DNA of 64,000 nt from Methylobacterium gregans (GCF_022179245.1 NZ_BPQM01000041.1:47788-111787), one strand, 5' to 3'; counted from the stretch's first letter, positions 9,122 to 18,190 are shown. The notes: generated by a model from the letters alone, not told the origin. Numbers and translations: made by a program.

Positions 9122-10333
9122 ATGACCGCTTACGTCTCCTGCGCCCCGCGCGCGCTCTACCCGGCCGACGGCTCGGTCGACCTGCCCGCGGAAATCGCGG
9201 CGCTCCGGGCGGCGGGTGACGGCGCGGAGGTCGTCCGCACCCTCTACCCGTCCTGGCGCTACCATTGGCCGATGCCCGAGACGCTGCACCTGCGCGACGC
9301 GCCCGCCCCGCCGGAGATGCAGACCCGCTTCGCCGGGGAAGGCGTCGGCGCCGCCCCCCCCGCCCTGCTGGTGCGGCTGGAGCGTGCGACGCTGCTCCGT
9401 AACGTGCTCTATGTCGGCGAGGCGGGGAGTCGGCGCGTCGTCTACGAGAGCCACCGTCCGGAGGAGCGGGCGCTGTCCGGCCCCCTCGAACCGGAAGCGG
9501 TGCCACAGGACATTCTGCCAGCGCCCGGCCCCTGCCTCTATGTCGGCAACCAGGGCTCATTCAATTATGGCCACTGGCTCTGCGAGGACTTGCCGCGACT
9601 GGCCGCCATCGACGTCCTGAGAACCCGGTACCCGGGCGAGACCATCACCCTGCTGCTGCCGCGCCAGGACTGGCACAACAACCGGATGCGCGAGCGCTCG
9701 GTCCGGCTCTGGCTCGGACGAACCCGCGACGTGACCTTGCGCTTCCTCGACCCGCAGAGCGCCTACCGGTTCCCCCAGCTGCACTGGGTGACGCCGATCC
9801 GCCATGCGGCGCTCGCGAAGTCGCCGGAGGCGCTGGCCCATCTCGATGCAGTGCTGCGGCGGCAGGTGGGACGCTTGCGGCCGGCCGCTCTGGCGCCGCT
9901 TCTCGCCGCGCGCCTGCGCGGACGAGGCCGCCTGCGCCTGTTCGTCGACCGCAACCGGCTGCGCCAGCGCAAGCTTCTGAACCGGGACGCGGCTCTCGAC
10001 GTGCTGCGGGCCCGCGGCTTCGCGGTCGTCGATACGGAGCGCCTGGAGGTGGCCGACCAGGTCGCGCTGTTCGCCGCAGCCGAGGCGGTGGTCGGCATCA
10101 AGGGCGCGGGCCTCGTCAACACGGTTTTTTGCCCGCCCGGCACGCCGGTGCTGCACCTCGCGCCCGAGACCTTCCAAGACCCCTATTACCGCGACATCGC
10201 GGCGGCCCGGGGCCAGCCCTACCACGCGCTCTACGGGGCGGCGGCACCCGGCGAGCGGCGGGATCACCTGCGCGACTTCACGATCGCGCCGGACGACCTC
10301 GCGTCCGTGCTCGATCGGATCGGGCTGAATTAG
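9122..10333 (+). CDS. glycosyltransferase family 61 protein
   Basis: A 403-residue protein of the DUF563/GT61 family. The diagnostic NYGHWLCEDLP is at about 148-158, LFVDRNRLRQRKLLN at about 273-287 and GIKGAGLVNTVFCPPGTPVL near 325-344. GT61 enzymes transfer sugars (xylose and GlcNAc in eukaryotes); bacterial members occur in capsule and O-antigen loci. Donor and acceptor are unknown. An earlier in-frame ATG at 9104 exists; 9122 has AGAAGG upstream and was preferred. It is flanked by the divergent wall hydrolase and, after 1.1 kb, the FkbH-like gene, hinting at surface polysaccharide work. Confidence 0.85.
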   Translation: MTAYVSCAPRALYPADGSVDLPAEIAALRAAGDGAEVVRTLYPSWRYHWPMPETLHLRDAPAPPEMQTRFAGEGVGAAPPALLVRLERATLLRNVLYVGEAGSRRVVYESHRPEERALSGPLEPEAVPQDILPAPGPCLYVGNQGSFNYGHWLCEDLPRLAAIDVLRTRYPGETITLLLPRQDWHNNRMRERSVRLWLGRTRDVTLRFLDPQSAYRFPQLHWVTPIRHAALAKSPEALAHLDAVLRRQVGRLRPAALAPLLAARLRGRGRLRLFVDRNRLRQRKLLNRDAALDVLRARGFAVVDTERLEVADQVALFAAAEAVVGIKGAGLVNTVFCPPGTPVLHLAPETFQDPYYRDIAAARGQPYHALYGAAAPGERRDHLRDFTIAPDDLASVLDRIGLN

Positions 10334-10798
10334 TGCTCGTCGCCGAAGGGGATACCGGTTCGGCGCGAGAGCGCGCGAAAACAAGAGCCTAGAACCCCGC
10401 CCGAGCAACGCGATCGGACAGGGTTCTGGATCGGCAACCCCATCAATGGCCGGCTATCCGCACCAATGCCGACACGGCTCAGGAAAGGTCGGATTGAATT
10501 TTATAACAGGCCGCTGGATGCGTCGATGATCTGCACCGCGGCGGATCCGGAAGCTGTCGTGGTCCTGTGAGTGTACCAGCTCTACAGGGATGCAGTCCCG
10601 CCGAAATGCTCCGGTCGACGCGCGGAGGTGGCGCTCGCGTTACCCGGATGGCCATGAGCGTACCCGCGGATCGAAAATGAACGTGGCGCTTGATACGATC
10701 GGCTACTTCTCTCGCTTCGTGTCACACCCGCCGAAACCGATGATCGCGCCGTCTTTCCCAAGCCGACTGATTGCGCGCAAAGAACGGCCGGCGAAAGC

Positions 10799-10942
10799 CT
10801 AACTCCCGGCAGTATCGATCAAGGCCTCACCGGCGAACGCGGTGCGGATCGAGACATGAACCCATGACACTTCCTTGCCTTCAGCGTCCCACACCGACGC
10901 ACCCCGGCCGCATTCACAGAAGCTCTCGGCTGAGCTTTGAAA
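10799..10942 (-). pseudogene. possible gene remnant, start missing
   Basis: Reading the minus strand from a stop codon near 10943 gives 47 sense codons that look protein-like (FCECGRGASVWDAEGKEVSW, then HVSIRTAFAGEALIDTAGS, then TAG) with no ATG and two further stops just upstream in the same frame. Third-position GC looks lower than in neighbouring genes. It could be the 3' end of a decayed gene or chance. I do not recognise the family. Confidence 0.2.
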
Positions 10943-11307
10943 CTATGACCGCAGACTTCAGTAAATCATCCGATACATAGCCAAAGTGAATGCACGAAAA
11001 CAATCTACCAAAAACTCTTAGGGATACTAACTTTTTCTTCTTCAGTTATTTATAGATCAAGCGTATATAATGACGGTCCGAAATTTTATTGATTGTCCGT
11101 CCGTCTAGGTTGGTGATGCAAAAATACACCAGACAGAGAAACCGAAAATCGATATGCTGACATCGCCGCTCCGATCTCCCCGCACCAAGGTTTGAGATCG
11201 ATGGAATACGCACGCCTCGGTTCTCGTTCGCATTGAAATCCTTATACATAATGAAATCAGTGATTTCAGACCGAAAATTTGCAGCTAAATCTGTTGGACT
11301 ACAATTG

Positions 11308-11324
11308 CCGCCCTCTGAGGGCGG
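11308..11324 (+). other. short perfect GC hairpin in the leader of the FkbH-like gene
   Basis: CCGCCCT-CTG-AGGGCGG is a perfect 7-bp stem with a 3-base loop at the boundary between AT-rich and normal sequence, 110 bases before the chosen FkbH-like start. No T tract follows, so simple termination is unlikely. Confidence 0.3.
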
Positions 11325-11433
11325 GAGCTGGAGAACGCATTTGCGCCAGTGCGCACGGTGTCTGCGCAACCTATTGCTCGGGCGTGAGGCCTCAGGAACG
11401 GAGGCTCTCAGCTCGGATCGGCGCATCGAGCCG

Positions 11434-13548
11434 ATGGATTTCGCCGAAACGTGGTACCTTGAGACCTATCCGGATGTCGCCGCAGCGATCGCGGCCGGCC
11501 ACATATCCGGGGCGCGTGAGCATTACGCCTATTTCGGCCATGCCGAGGGTCGCCTTACGGGACCGGTGGTCGAAGCATCCGCCCCCGAAATTCCCGCCTC
11601 CCCCGCCGAGTCCGCTCCGCCCGCTGAAACCTCCCCCCCGGGGGAGGCAGAGGCATTGCCGGCCCTGGAGAGTCCGGACACCGGCGCACAGGAGCAGGTA
11701 TACGCTGAAGATCCGTGGGGCCTCGCAGAGGTCCGCCCCTCTCATATCGGCCTCGGCTATCTCACACCAACCGATCTGAGACGGACGCGGACGCGCCTCC
11801 GCCGAACGATGGTCATCGGGACTTGCAGTGCTGCCGCTTGGCTGGACTGCCCCGATCTCGACGCCGAGCATGAGCCGGATTTCTACAATTCGGCAGGTTG
11901 GGCGCCGCCGCCGAAGGAGATGCCGCATCCGCCGTCCGAGTACGATTTCATGGCCGTCGTGCTCACGCTCCGAGCCGTGCTGCCGGACGATGCGCTCTGG
12001 AAACTCGGCTACGACGACCTCGCCGGACACCGCAAAGCGCTGGAGGAATGCTGCGAACGGATCGATCGCGCGGTCGAGAACCTGCTGCACTGGAACCGTC
12101 GCTACGGTATCCCGGCCTTCGTAGCGAATTTCTTTACCCCTCAGCACGGCGCGATCGGAAATCTTCTGCCGCGCTATGATCTACGCAACGTTGCATTCTT
12201 CATTGAGGAGACCAATCGTTACCTAGAACGGAGTGTCCGGCGCTTCTCGAATGCCTACATCTTAGACATGGATCGCATTGCAGCATCCTATGGCCGTCGG
12301 CGCATGCAAGACGACGGGTACTTGCTGACGAGTCACGGCTCCAACCAGTGGGAACTGCCGATCGACGAACGGATCGAACCGATGGGACCGCTCTCTGCCC
12401 ATTTCGATTTCATGTCTCAGCGGGAATTCATCAGTGCGCTCTGGGCTGAGATGGTCAGCTTGCACCGAACTTTGACGAAGGTCGACGCGGTCAAGCTCGT
12501 CGTGATCGATCTCGACGACACGCTCTGGCGGGGTGTGAGCGGCGACATCGCCGACGTCGGTATTCATATGTACGAAGGATGGCCGACCGGCGTCGTCGAG
12601 GCGCTGATGTACCTGAAGAAGCGCGGCATCATGCTGGCGATCATCAGCAAGAACGATGAGAGCCACATCCGTGAGATCTGGCCGTCGATCACCGACAATC
12701 GCATAACGTTGAATGATTTCGCCGCCATCCGCATAAACTGGCGATCGAAACCGGAGAATATGACCGAGATCCTGAACGTCGTGAACGTTCTGCCGAGCAG
12801 CGTCGTGTTCTTGGACGACAATCCGGTGGAGCGCTCCGCAATGCAGCAGGCCTATCCGGAGATGCGGATTCTTGGCCGGCATCCATGGTACTTCCGCCGT
12901 ATCCTGCTCTGGTCAGCCGAGACACAGGTCGACGTGATCACGACGGAGTCAGGCTCACGAACCGAGATGATGCGGGCGCAATTCGAGCGCGAGGGCCAAC
13001 GCAAGCGGCTGAGCCGAGCCGAGTTCCTGACCACGCTGTCTTTGGAAGTCGAGCTATACGAGGTCTACCGAGGCGATCCGCGCTGGGATCGCGCCTTCGA
13101 ACTCCTCAACAAGACGAACCAATTCAACACAACGGGCGTGCGCTGGACCGCAGAAGCCATGCGGACGCGCCTGGAGGCGGGGATGCGCGCATTCGCGTTC
13201 GATGTCCGCGACAGGTTCACCAACTACGGGCTGGTGGGCGTCAGCCTCGTCGACGGCGCGGAAATACTGCAGATGGTAATGAGTTGCCGGGTGAACGGAC
13301 TCGACGTGGAACTCGCGGCTCTGAGCCGGCTCACGACACTCCTGCGCGCGGCCGGAGCGAGGGAAATCTCGGCCGCACTCGTTGAGACGAAGCTCAACCT
13401 GCTATGCCGAGATCTCTGGTCGCGCTGCGGCTTCCGCGATGATGGCGGCCTGTGGCGCCTCGGAGTGGGAGAAGCGCCTCCGGAGCCGGAGTTCATCACG
13501 ATCCGCACGGATCCGAGGCAAAGACCGGATCGATCCGGCCGAGCTTGA
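11434..13548 (+). CDS. HAD-IIIC / FkbH-like domain protein with N-terminal YPDVA module
   Basis: A 704-residue protein. Residues about 3-41 form a short module (WYLETYPDVAAAIAAGHISG, then HYAYFGHAEGRL) that I associate with alphaproteobacterial surface-polysaccharide proteins. A Pro/Glu-rich linker follows to about 85. Residues about 125-340 resemble the SGNH-like N-terminal half of FkbH proteins. The HAD domain has VVIDLDDTLWRG with the DxDxT nucleophile motif at 359-363 and KNDESHIREIW, VVFLDDNPVE further on. The C-terminal part (KTNQFNTTGVRWT, DRFTNYGLVGV) is GNAT-like. FkbH proteins load a glyceryl unit from 1,3-bisphosphoglycerate onto an acyl carrier; no carrier or polyketide gene is near. 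A longer in-frame start at 11233 lies in AT-rich DNA and was rejected. Confidence 0.8.
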   Translation: MDFAETWYLETYPDVAAAIAAGHISGAREHYAYFGHAEGRLTGPVVEASAPEIPASPAESAPPAETSPPGEAEALPALESPDTGAQEQVYAEDPWGLAEVRPSHIGLGYLTPTDLRRTRTRLRRTMVIGTCSAAAWLDCPDLDAEHEPDFYNSAGWAPPPKEMPHPPSEYDFMAVVLTLRAVLPDDALWKLGYDDLAGHRKALEECCERIDRAVENLLHWNRRYGIPAFVANFFTPQHGAIGNLLPRYDLRNVAFFIEETNRYLERSVRRFSNAYILDMDRIAASYGRRRMQDDGYLLTSHGSNQWELPIDERIEPMGPLSAHFDFMSQREFISALWAEMVSLHRTLTKVDAVKLVVIDLDDTLWRGVSGDIADVGIHMYEGWPTGVVEALMYLKKRGIMLAIISKNDESHIREIWPSITDNRITLNDFAAIRINWRSKPENMTEILNVVNVLPSSVVFLDDNPVERSAMQQAYPEMRILGRHPWYFRRILLWSAETQVDVITTESGSRTEMMRAQFEREGQRKRLSRAEFLTTLSLEVELYEVYRGDPRWDRAFELLNKTNQFNTTGVRWTAEAMRTRLEAGMRAFAFDVRDRFTNYGLVGVSLVDGAEILQMVMSCRVNGLDVELAALSRLTTLLRAAGAREISAALVETKLNLLCRDLWSRCGFRDDGGLWRLGVGEAPPEPEFITIRTDPRQRPDRSGRA

Positions 13549-13667
13549 GTCCGAGCTCCTTAATCTGGGTGCCCTCGTCCGAAGAGGATGCGAATTCGGC
13601 ACCCGAGCGGATGTCAGAGCAAGGCGTGTGGGCGACCGTCCCGTTGCACGGCGGACGGGAAACGGCT

Positions 13668-14204
13668 CTAGGCCGCCCGCACGGTCTCGATGTCGAGGGT
13701 CGGGCCCTGCGGCGTCATCCGGGGCCGCGAGACGATGCGATCCTCGGGGCCGAGCACGCCGAGCGCCACGTCGCGGTCGGGCAGCACCACGGTGGTGCTC
13801 TTGTTCACGTGGACCAGCACGGTCCGCCCCTTCGGGATCGAAGCCGCGGCCCAGCGCTTGAGCTGGCCGTAATAGGGCTCGCGCCGCCACGCGTTGGCCT
13901 GCCCCGGATCGACCTGCACGTTCATGTTGCGGGTGACGGGATCGAGGCCGAGCACCATCTTGGCGCGATCCGGTTTCCACTCGGGCCCGAGCCAGCTCTC
14001 CGTCATCCAGAGGCAGTGGAAGTTGCGGCAATGGTCCGGCCGGGTCGCGTGGATCCTGCAGCCCTGGCCCGCCCGCGTGTGCCGGCACCATTGCCCGGCG
14101 AGGCTTTCGACCGCCGGCACGTCGTAGACCTTGCAGCAGAGGGTGCAGGCGCCGCAGGCGCGGCCGGGCGCCGGGGCGGCGACGATCTGGGCCGGGTCGA
14201 GCAT
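13668..14204 (-). CDS. YkgJ-family cysteine cluster protein
   Basis: A 178-residue protein whose N-terminal third carries eight cysteines: CGACTLCC at 17-24 followed by C40, C49, C59 and C64, the CxxCxxCC plus spaced-Cys pattern of the YkgJ/UPF0153 family, thought to bind zinc or an Fe-S cluster. The exact role is unknown. The C-terminal half (KPDRAKMVLGLDPVTRNMNV, VHVNKSTTVVLPDRDVALG) is a beta-rich extension typical of Rhizobiales members. It converges with the FkbH-like gene and diverges from the aminotransferase. Confidence 0.82.
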   Translation of the reverse strand: MLDPAQIVAAPAPGRACGACTLCCKVYDVPAVESLAGQWCRHTRAGQGCRIHATRPDHCRNFHCLWMTESWLGPEWKPDRAKMVLGLDPVTRNMNVQVDPGQANAWRREPYYGQLKRWAAASIPKGRTVLVHVNKSTTVVLPDRDVALGVLGPEDRIVSRPRMTPQGPTLDIETVRAA

Positions 14205-14324
14205 TCTCGCGATCCATGCGCCGGGCCGCGATCCGCCCGGTCTCTCATGGGGTTACTGCCTTCGCATCGGGCCGGTAGTGTGGCGGCGCCACGCCACCCG
14301 ACAAAACGCCCGAGACGGACCGCC

Positions 14325-15707
14325 ATGCTGTCGAACCTCGCGACCCGCGACGTCGAGACCTTGATCCACCCCTACACCAACCTCGACGCGCACCGCGCGA
14401 AGGGGCCGCTGGTGCTGGAGCGCGGCGCGGGCGTCTACGTCTACGACACGGAGGGCCGCCCCTACATCGAGGGTATGGCCGGGCTCTGGTGCACGGCCCT
14501 CGGCTACTCGAACGCGGAACTCGTCGACGCGGCCAGCGCCCAGATGAGCCGCCTGCCCTTCACGCACCTGTTCTCCGGCCGCAGCCACGATCCGGCGATC
14601 GAGCTGGCCGAGGTGCTGAAGGAGTTGATGCCGATCCCGACCTCGAAGGTGTTCTTCACCTCCTCGGGCTCGGAGGCGAACGACACCCAGGTCAAGCTGG
14701 CGTGGTACTACAACAACGCCCTCGGCCGCCCGCGGAAAAAGAAGATCATCGGCCGGCAGCGCGGCTATCACGGCGTCACGGTCGCGACCGCCTCGCTCAC
14801 CGGGCTTCAGGCCAACCACGCCGATTGGGACCTGCCCCTGCCGGGTTTCCTCCACACGGCCTGCCCGCACCATTACCGCTTCGCGGAACCCGGCGAGAGC
14901 GAGGAAGCCTTCTCCACGCGCCTGGCCGCCGAGTTGGAAGAGCTGATCCTGCGCGAGGATCCCGAAACAGTCGCGGCCTTCATCGCCGAGCCCGTGATGG
15001 GCGCGGGCGGCGCCATCGTGCCGCCGCGGGGCTACTTCCCGGCGATCCAGGCTGTGCTCGCCCGCTACGACGTGCGCTTCATCGCCGACGAGGTGATCTG
15101 CGGCTTCGGGCGGCTCGGCACGTGGTTCGGCTCGGAGGCGCTCGGGATGGCGCCCCAGACGCTCTCCTTCGCCAAGGCCGTGACCTCGGGCTACGTGCCG
15201 CTGGGCGGGATCACCGTGGACGAGCCGCTCTACGCGGCGATGGTGGACCAGAGCGCGAAGCTCGGCACCTTCGGGCACGGCACGACCTATTCGGGCCATC
15301 CGGTCGCCTGCGCGGTGGCGCTGAAGGCGATCGAGATATACCGGCGCGACCGGATCGTGGAGGGCGCGGCTGAGAAGGCGCCGCACTTCCAGGCCCGACT
15401 CGCGGGCCTCGCGGAGCACGACATCGTCGGCGAGGCCCGAGGCATCGGGCTGATCGGCGGGCTGGAGATCGTCGCCCACAAGCGCAGCAGGGCGCAGTAC
15501 GACCCGAAGGCGGGCGTAGCCGCCCGCTGCGTCGCCTTCGCGCAGGACGAGGGGCTGATCGTGCGCTTCCTCACGGGCGACCGGATCGCGGTCTGCCCGC
15601 CGCTGATCATCACCCCGGACGAGATCGACGTCCTGTTCGACCGCCTGACCCGGGCCCTCGACCGCACCCGGGACTGGATCCGGGCCGAGGGCCTCGGCGC
15701 GGCCTGA
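14325..15707 (+). CDS. class III (omega) aminotransferase
   Basis: A 460-residue PLP enzyme of fold type I. It shows SGSEAND at 114-120 (cofactor phosphate), IADEVICGFGRLG at 253-265 with the Asp that holds the pyridine nitrogen (D255), the Schiff-base Lys at about 284 in SFAKAVTSGYVPLGG and TYSGHPVACAVAL. Such enzymes move an omega- or alpha-amino group to pyruvate or a keto acid; close relatives use taurine, beta-alanine or polyamines, which sequence alone does not settle. The open frame extends upstream to 13452 through another gene's antisense; the ATG at 14325 begins the family homology (MLSNLATRDVETLIHPYTNL). Confidence 0.9.
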   Translation: MLSNLATRDVETLIHPYTNLDAHRAKGPLVLERGAGVYVYDTEGRPYIEGMAGLWCTALGYSNAELVDAASAQMSRLPFTHLFSGRSHDPAIELAEVLKELMPIPTSKVFFTSSGSEANDTQVKLAWYYNNALGRPRKKKIIGRQRGYHGVTVATASLTGLQANHADWDLPLPGFLHTACPHHYRFAEPGESEEAFSTRLAAELEELILREDPETVAAFIAEPVMGAGGAIVPPRGYFPAIQAVLARYDVRFIADEVICGFGRLGTWFGSEALGMAPQTLSFAKAVTSGYVPLGGITVDEPLYAAMVDQSAKLGTFGHGTTYSGHPVACAVALKAIEIYRRDRIVEGAAEKAPHFQARLAGLAEHDIVGEARGIGLIGGLEIVAHKRSRAQYDPKAGVAARCVAFAQDEGLIVRFLTGDRIAVCPPLIITPDEIDVLFDRLTRALDRTRDWIRAEGLGAA

Positions 15708-15944
15708 GCGTGCCTCGGGGCCTGCCTGAGTCCTTCGTGCAACGCCCGCGTCGCCGGAGGTAGTGCCGAAAGTCAGTATCACGTCGCACCGGGCGAGCCT
15801 TAAGCAAGCGTTCAGCTCGATTGGCCTTGTATCGGTTCGTCCGCCCAACCCGGCGGGCGCCCCGAGGAAGCCCCGAGGCCGCCGAACCCGGCGGCGACGG
15901 GCGAGGCGGCCGAGCACCGGCCCCGTCGCACAGGAACCCCTCCC

Positions 15945-16157
15945 ATGTACGCCCCCAGCGAGACCCAGGTCAGCGCCTCCGAGAGCGAGCGTCGCCAGAT
16001 GGACCAGGGCGAGTCGCTCTACGGTTTCCGCCCCCTCGCGCTGCCGGCGCTCGCCGCCGCAGCTCGCCCCAAGAAGCGGGAAGCCCGGCCCACCGTACCG
16101 GCAACCGGGCGGCAGGGCATCCTCAGCCTCGTCCACGAGGACGAGCCCCTCGCCTGA
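15945..16157 (+). CDS. small hypothetical protein
   Basis: 70 codons, starting MYAPSETQVSASESERRQMD and ending HEDEPLA, with AGGA about 10 bases before the ATG. It is hydrophilic with a central Ala/Leu stretch and a basic patch (RPKKREARP). I recognise no family. Codon use matches the genome, and it lies in the gap between the aminotransferase and the phosphoesterase on the same strand, so it is plausible but unproven. Confidence 0.45.
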   Translation: MYAPSETQVSASESERRQMDQGESLYGFRPLALPALAAAARPKKREARPTVPATGRQGILSLVHEDEPLA

Positions 16158-16322
16158 GCGAGCCGAAGTTCCTCGCTTGGGCGAACCTGAGCGGATCGCC
16201 TGAGCGAGGCCCGACGGGCAGCCTGAGGCGCCCCCGGCGCGGGCCAATTCGGCCATACTGCGCGCGCATTCTGCGCGCCCGGGGCCATCGAGGCCGCTAC
16301 CTTCGGCCGCGATGAACCTCCG

Positions 16323-17267
16323 ATGCTGATCCTCCCGACCCGGCGCCAGGTTCTGACCGGCCTCGGCTACGCCTCGGCCGTCGGGCTCACCGGTACGGCG
16401 GCCTACGGCGTAGGTGTCGAGGCGATGCACGGCCTCGTGGTGACCCGCTACGCGCCGGTGCTGCCTGGCTGGACGCCGGGTCTGCACCTCAAGGTGGCGG
16501 TGCTCGCGGATTTCCACGTCTGCGAGCCCTTCATGCCCCTCGACCGCGTGGCCGAGATCGTCGACGCCACGAACGCGCTGAAGCCCGATCTCGTGCTACT
16601 GCTCGGCGACTATCCGGCCTCCGGGCGGATCGCGTGGCGGCGGGTGCCGCTCGATGCCTTCGCCCGCACGGTGGAGCGCCTGCGCGCGCCGCTCGGCATC
16701 CACGCGGTGCTGGGCAACCATGACTGGTGGGACGACCAAGAGGCGCAGATGCGCCGGTCCGGGCCGCCAGAGGCGCAGCGGGCTCTCGAGGCGCGCGGCA
16801 TCCCGGTGCTGGAGAACGACGCGGTGCGCCTCGTTCACAAGGGACGGCCCTTCTGGCTTGCCGGGCTCGGCGACCAGCAATCCTTCCTGGACCGGGCCGG
16901 CAACGTCGTGGCATGGCGCGACGACCTGCCCGCGACGCTGGCCAAGATCACCGACGACGCTCCCGCGATCCTGATGGCGCACGAGCCCGACATCTTCCCC
17001 GACGTGCCGGACCGGTTCTCCCTCACCCTCTCCGGGCACACCCATGGCGGCCAGATCCGACTGCTCGGTCACTCGCCCGCGATCCGGCGCGTCGCGGGCC
17101 TCGATCTTTCCTACGGTCACGTGGTGTCGAAGGGCCGGCACATCATCGTGTCGGGGGGCTTCGGCGTCAGCCGGGTGCCGGTGCGGATCGGCGTGCCGCC
17201 GGAGATCGTCTGGCTCGATCTCGGACGGGACGCGGCGCCGGCCGCCGAGGCCGCAGCGAACGACTGA
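16323..17267 (+). CDS. Tat-exported metallophosphoesterase (YkuE/YaeI-like)
   Basis: A 314-residue calcineurin-like phosphoesterase. The N-terminus has a twin-arginine-like start (PTRRQVLTGLGYASAVGLTG). Metal ligands follow the family order: LADFHVCEP at 61-69 (D63, H65), LLGDYPAS at about 93-100, GNHDWW at 131-136, AHEPD near 213 and SGHTHGGQIRL near 231. YkuE-type enzymes hydrolyse phospholipid-linked or UDP-linked phosphates (YaeI/LpxG-like) outside or at the membrane. The substrate is unknown. A small secreted protein follows after about 45 bp on the same strand. Confidence 0.88.
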   Translation: MLILPTRRQVLTGLGYASAVGLTGTAAYGVGVEAMHGLVVTRYAPVLPGWTPGLHLKVAVLADFHVCEPFMPLDRVAEIVDATNALKPDLVLLLGDYPASGRIAWRRVPLDAFARTVERLRAPLGIHAVLGNHDWWDDQEAQMRRSGPPEAQRALEARGIPVLENDAVRLVHKGRPFWLAGLGDQQSFLDRAGNVVAWRDDLPATLAKITDDAPAILMAHEPDIFPDVPDRFSLTLSGHTHGGQIRLLGHSPAIRRVAGLDLSYGHVVSKGRHIIVSGGFGVSRVPVRIGVPPEIVWLDLGRDAAPAAEAAAND

Positions 17268-17310
17268 CCGGACGCTCGCCCTGCAGAACCGGCGCGCTAT
17301 CTTGCGCCTT

Positions 17311-17757
17311 ATGCGTGCGCTCGTCCTCGCTCTTGCCCTCAGCGTCGCCGATCCGGCCTGCGCCGACGAGTGCGGCAACCTGATCGATCGCGTCGCCGCT
17401 GAGACCGGGGCGCGGCTCGATGATCGCAGCAGCGACTACGCCCGCTTCACCGCCGATGCCGAGACCAGCCTGACGCTCTCGTGCGCGGCGCCCCACCCAT
17501 CCTCGGTCGGGGCGCAGTTCCGTGGCGCGAACCCGCCGGAGGCCTTCTACACGCTGTTCGGGCAGGCGGGTCACGCGGTGACCGGCATCGAGGCGGGCAC
17601 GGTCGCGGCGGCCGCGCACCGGGCCCAGGAGGCAGCGGGCCGGCTGCGCCACAGCAAGGTGGAGGCTGGAGGCGCGGCGGTCACCTGCTCCGTGACGCAC
17701 AAGGACACCGGAGACCTCACCCTATGCGCCGTCATCGAGAGCAGCGACCGGAGTTGA
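17311..17757 (+). CDS. small secreted protein of unknown function
   Basis: 148 residues with a Sec signal peptide (MRALVLALALSVADPACA, cleavage before DE). The mature part has four cysteines at about 21, 57, 131 and 140, and an ordered domain (GNLIDRVAAETGARLDDRSS, then CSVTHKDTGDLTLCAVIE). I know no function. It follows the metallophosphoesterase and its 3' end overlaps the next gene by 34 bp, which suggests cotranscription. Confidence 0.65.
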   Translation: MRALVLALALSVADPACADECGNLIDRVAAETGARLDDRSSDYARFTADAETSLTLSCAAPHPSSVGAQFRGANPPEAFYTLFGQAGHAVTGIEAGTVAAAAHRAQEAAGRLRHSKVEAGGAAVTCSVTHKDTGDLTLCAVIESSDRS

Positions 17758-18170
17758 TCGGCGCGCTCGCTGGCGTCCTGGCCGGCGCGATCGTCTCCGC
17801 GGCTCCGGCCCTCGCGCAGGAGGGCGCGGTCAACGACTGGGCGACGTTCCGGGCACGACTCACCGGTTGCTGGCAGGCGCCAGCCGGCAGCGAAGGTTCG
17901 CTCATCGCCTTCCGGTTCGGCCTCGACAAGGCGGGCGCATTGCGCGGCAAGCCGCTCGTCACTGCCCGCCGCCTCACCGGCGACAAGGAGACGCAGCGCC
18001 TCTACGAGGAGGCCGCCGCCAGGGCTCTGGAGACCTGCCTGCCCGTGCCGGTCAGCCCAAGCTTCGGCGCGATCCTCGGCGAGAGCCCGATCCGTCTGCG
18101 CTTCGTCAATACGAAGCCCACGGCGGCCTACCAGCTGAACTCCAACATCACGATCTTCGCGCCGGAGTAA
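17724..18170 (+). CDS. small secreted protein, TonB C-terminal-like
   Basis: 148 residues. A basic start (MRRHREQRPELIGALAGVLA) leads into a signal peptide ending APALAQ. The mature part has LTGCWQAPAG, FRFGLDKAGALRGKPLVTAR and AALETCLPVPV, the pattern of small periplasmic proteins whose fold resembles the TonB C-terminal domain, with two Cys that may pair. The start overlaps the previous gene by 34 bp; a TTG at about 17754 would give a shorter signal peptide and almost no overlap. It converges with pccB. Confidence 0.65.
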   Translation: MRRHREQRPELIGALAGVLAGAIVSAAPALAQEGAVNDWATFRARLTGCWQAPAGSEGSLIAFRFGLDKAGALRGKPLVTARRLTGDKETQRLYEEAAARALETCLPVPVSPSFGAILGESPIRLRFVNTKPTAAYQLNSNITIFAPE

Positions 18171-18190
18171 TTAGCTCCGGCGCGGCACCC

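Larger units (their letters stand above)
10334..11433. other. 1.1 kb non-coding, AT-richer block
   Basis: No convincing gene is seen on either strand. From about 10860 the base composition falls, and 10980-11300 is clearly AT-rich, unlike the rest of the window. Short open frames at 10590-10802 and 10771-10980 have non-native composition and no family likeness. On the minus strand, 10942 down to 10799 reads as a 47-codon fragment (CECGRGASVWDAEGKEVSWV onward) without a start. A hairpin sits at 11308-11324. The block may be a decayed accessory region and a long leader for the FkbH-like gene. Confidence 0.5.

Noticed and set aside
10590..10980. Two plus-strand open frames of about 70 codons in the AT-rich gap
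   Set aside because: No ribosome site, no family likeness, and odd composition.
11233..11433. N-terminal extension of the FkbH-like protein
   Set aside because: It lies in AT-rich DNA across a hairpin with no domain; the YPDVA module starts right after the ATG at 11434.
13452..14324. Upstream extension of the aminotransferase frame
   Set aside because: It runs antisense through the YkgJ-type gene; family homology begins at the ATG at 14325.
16151..16208. Two 12-bp direct repeats, CGCCTGAGCGAG, 46 bp apart
   Set aside because: Short, GC-rich and near the end of a doubtful small gene; could be chance.
14253..16517. 754-codon open frame on the minus strand across the aminotransferase
   Set aside because: Antisense composition, no domain; the plus-strand class III aminotransferase is unmistakable.
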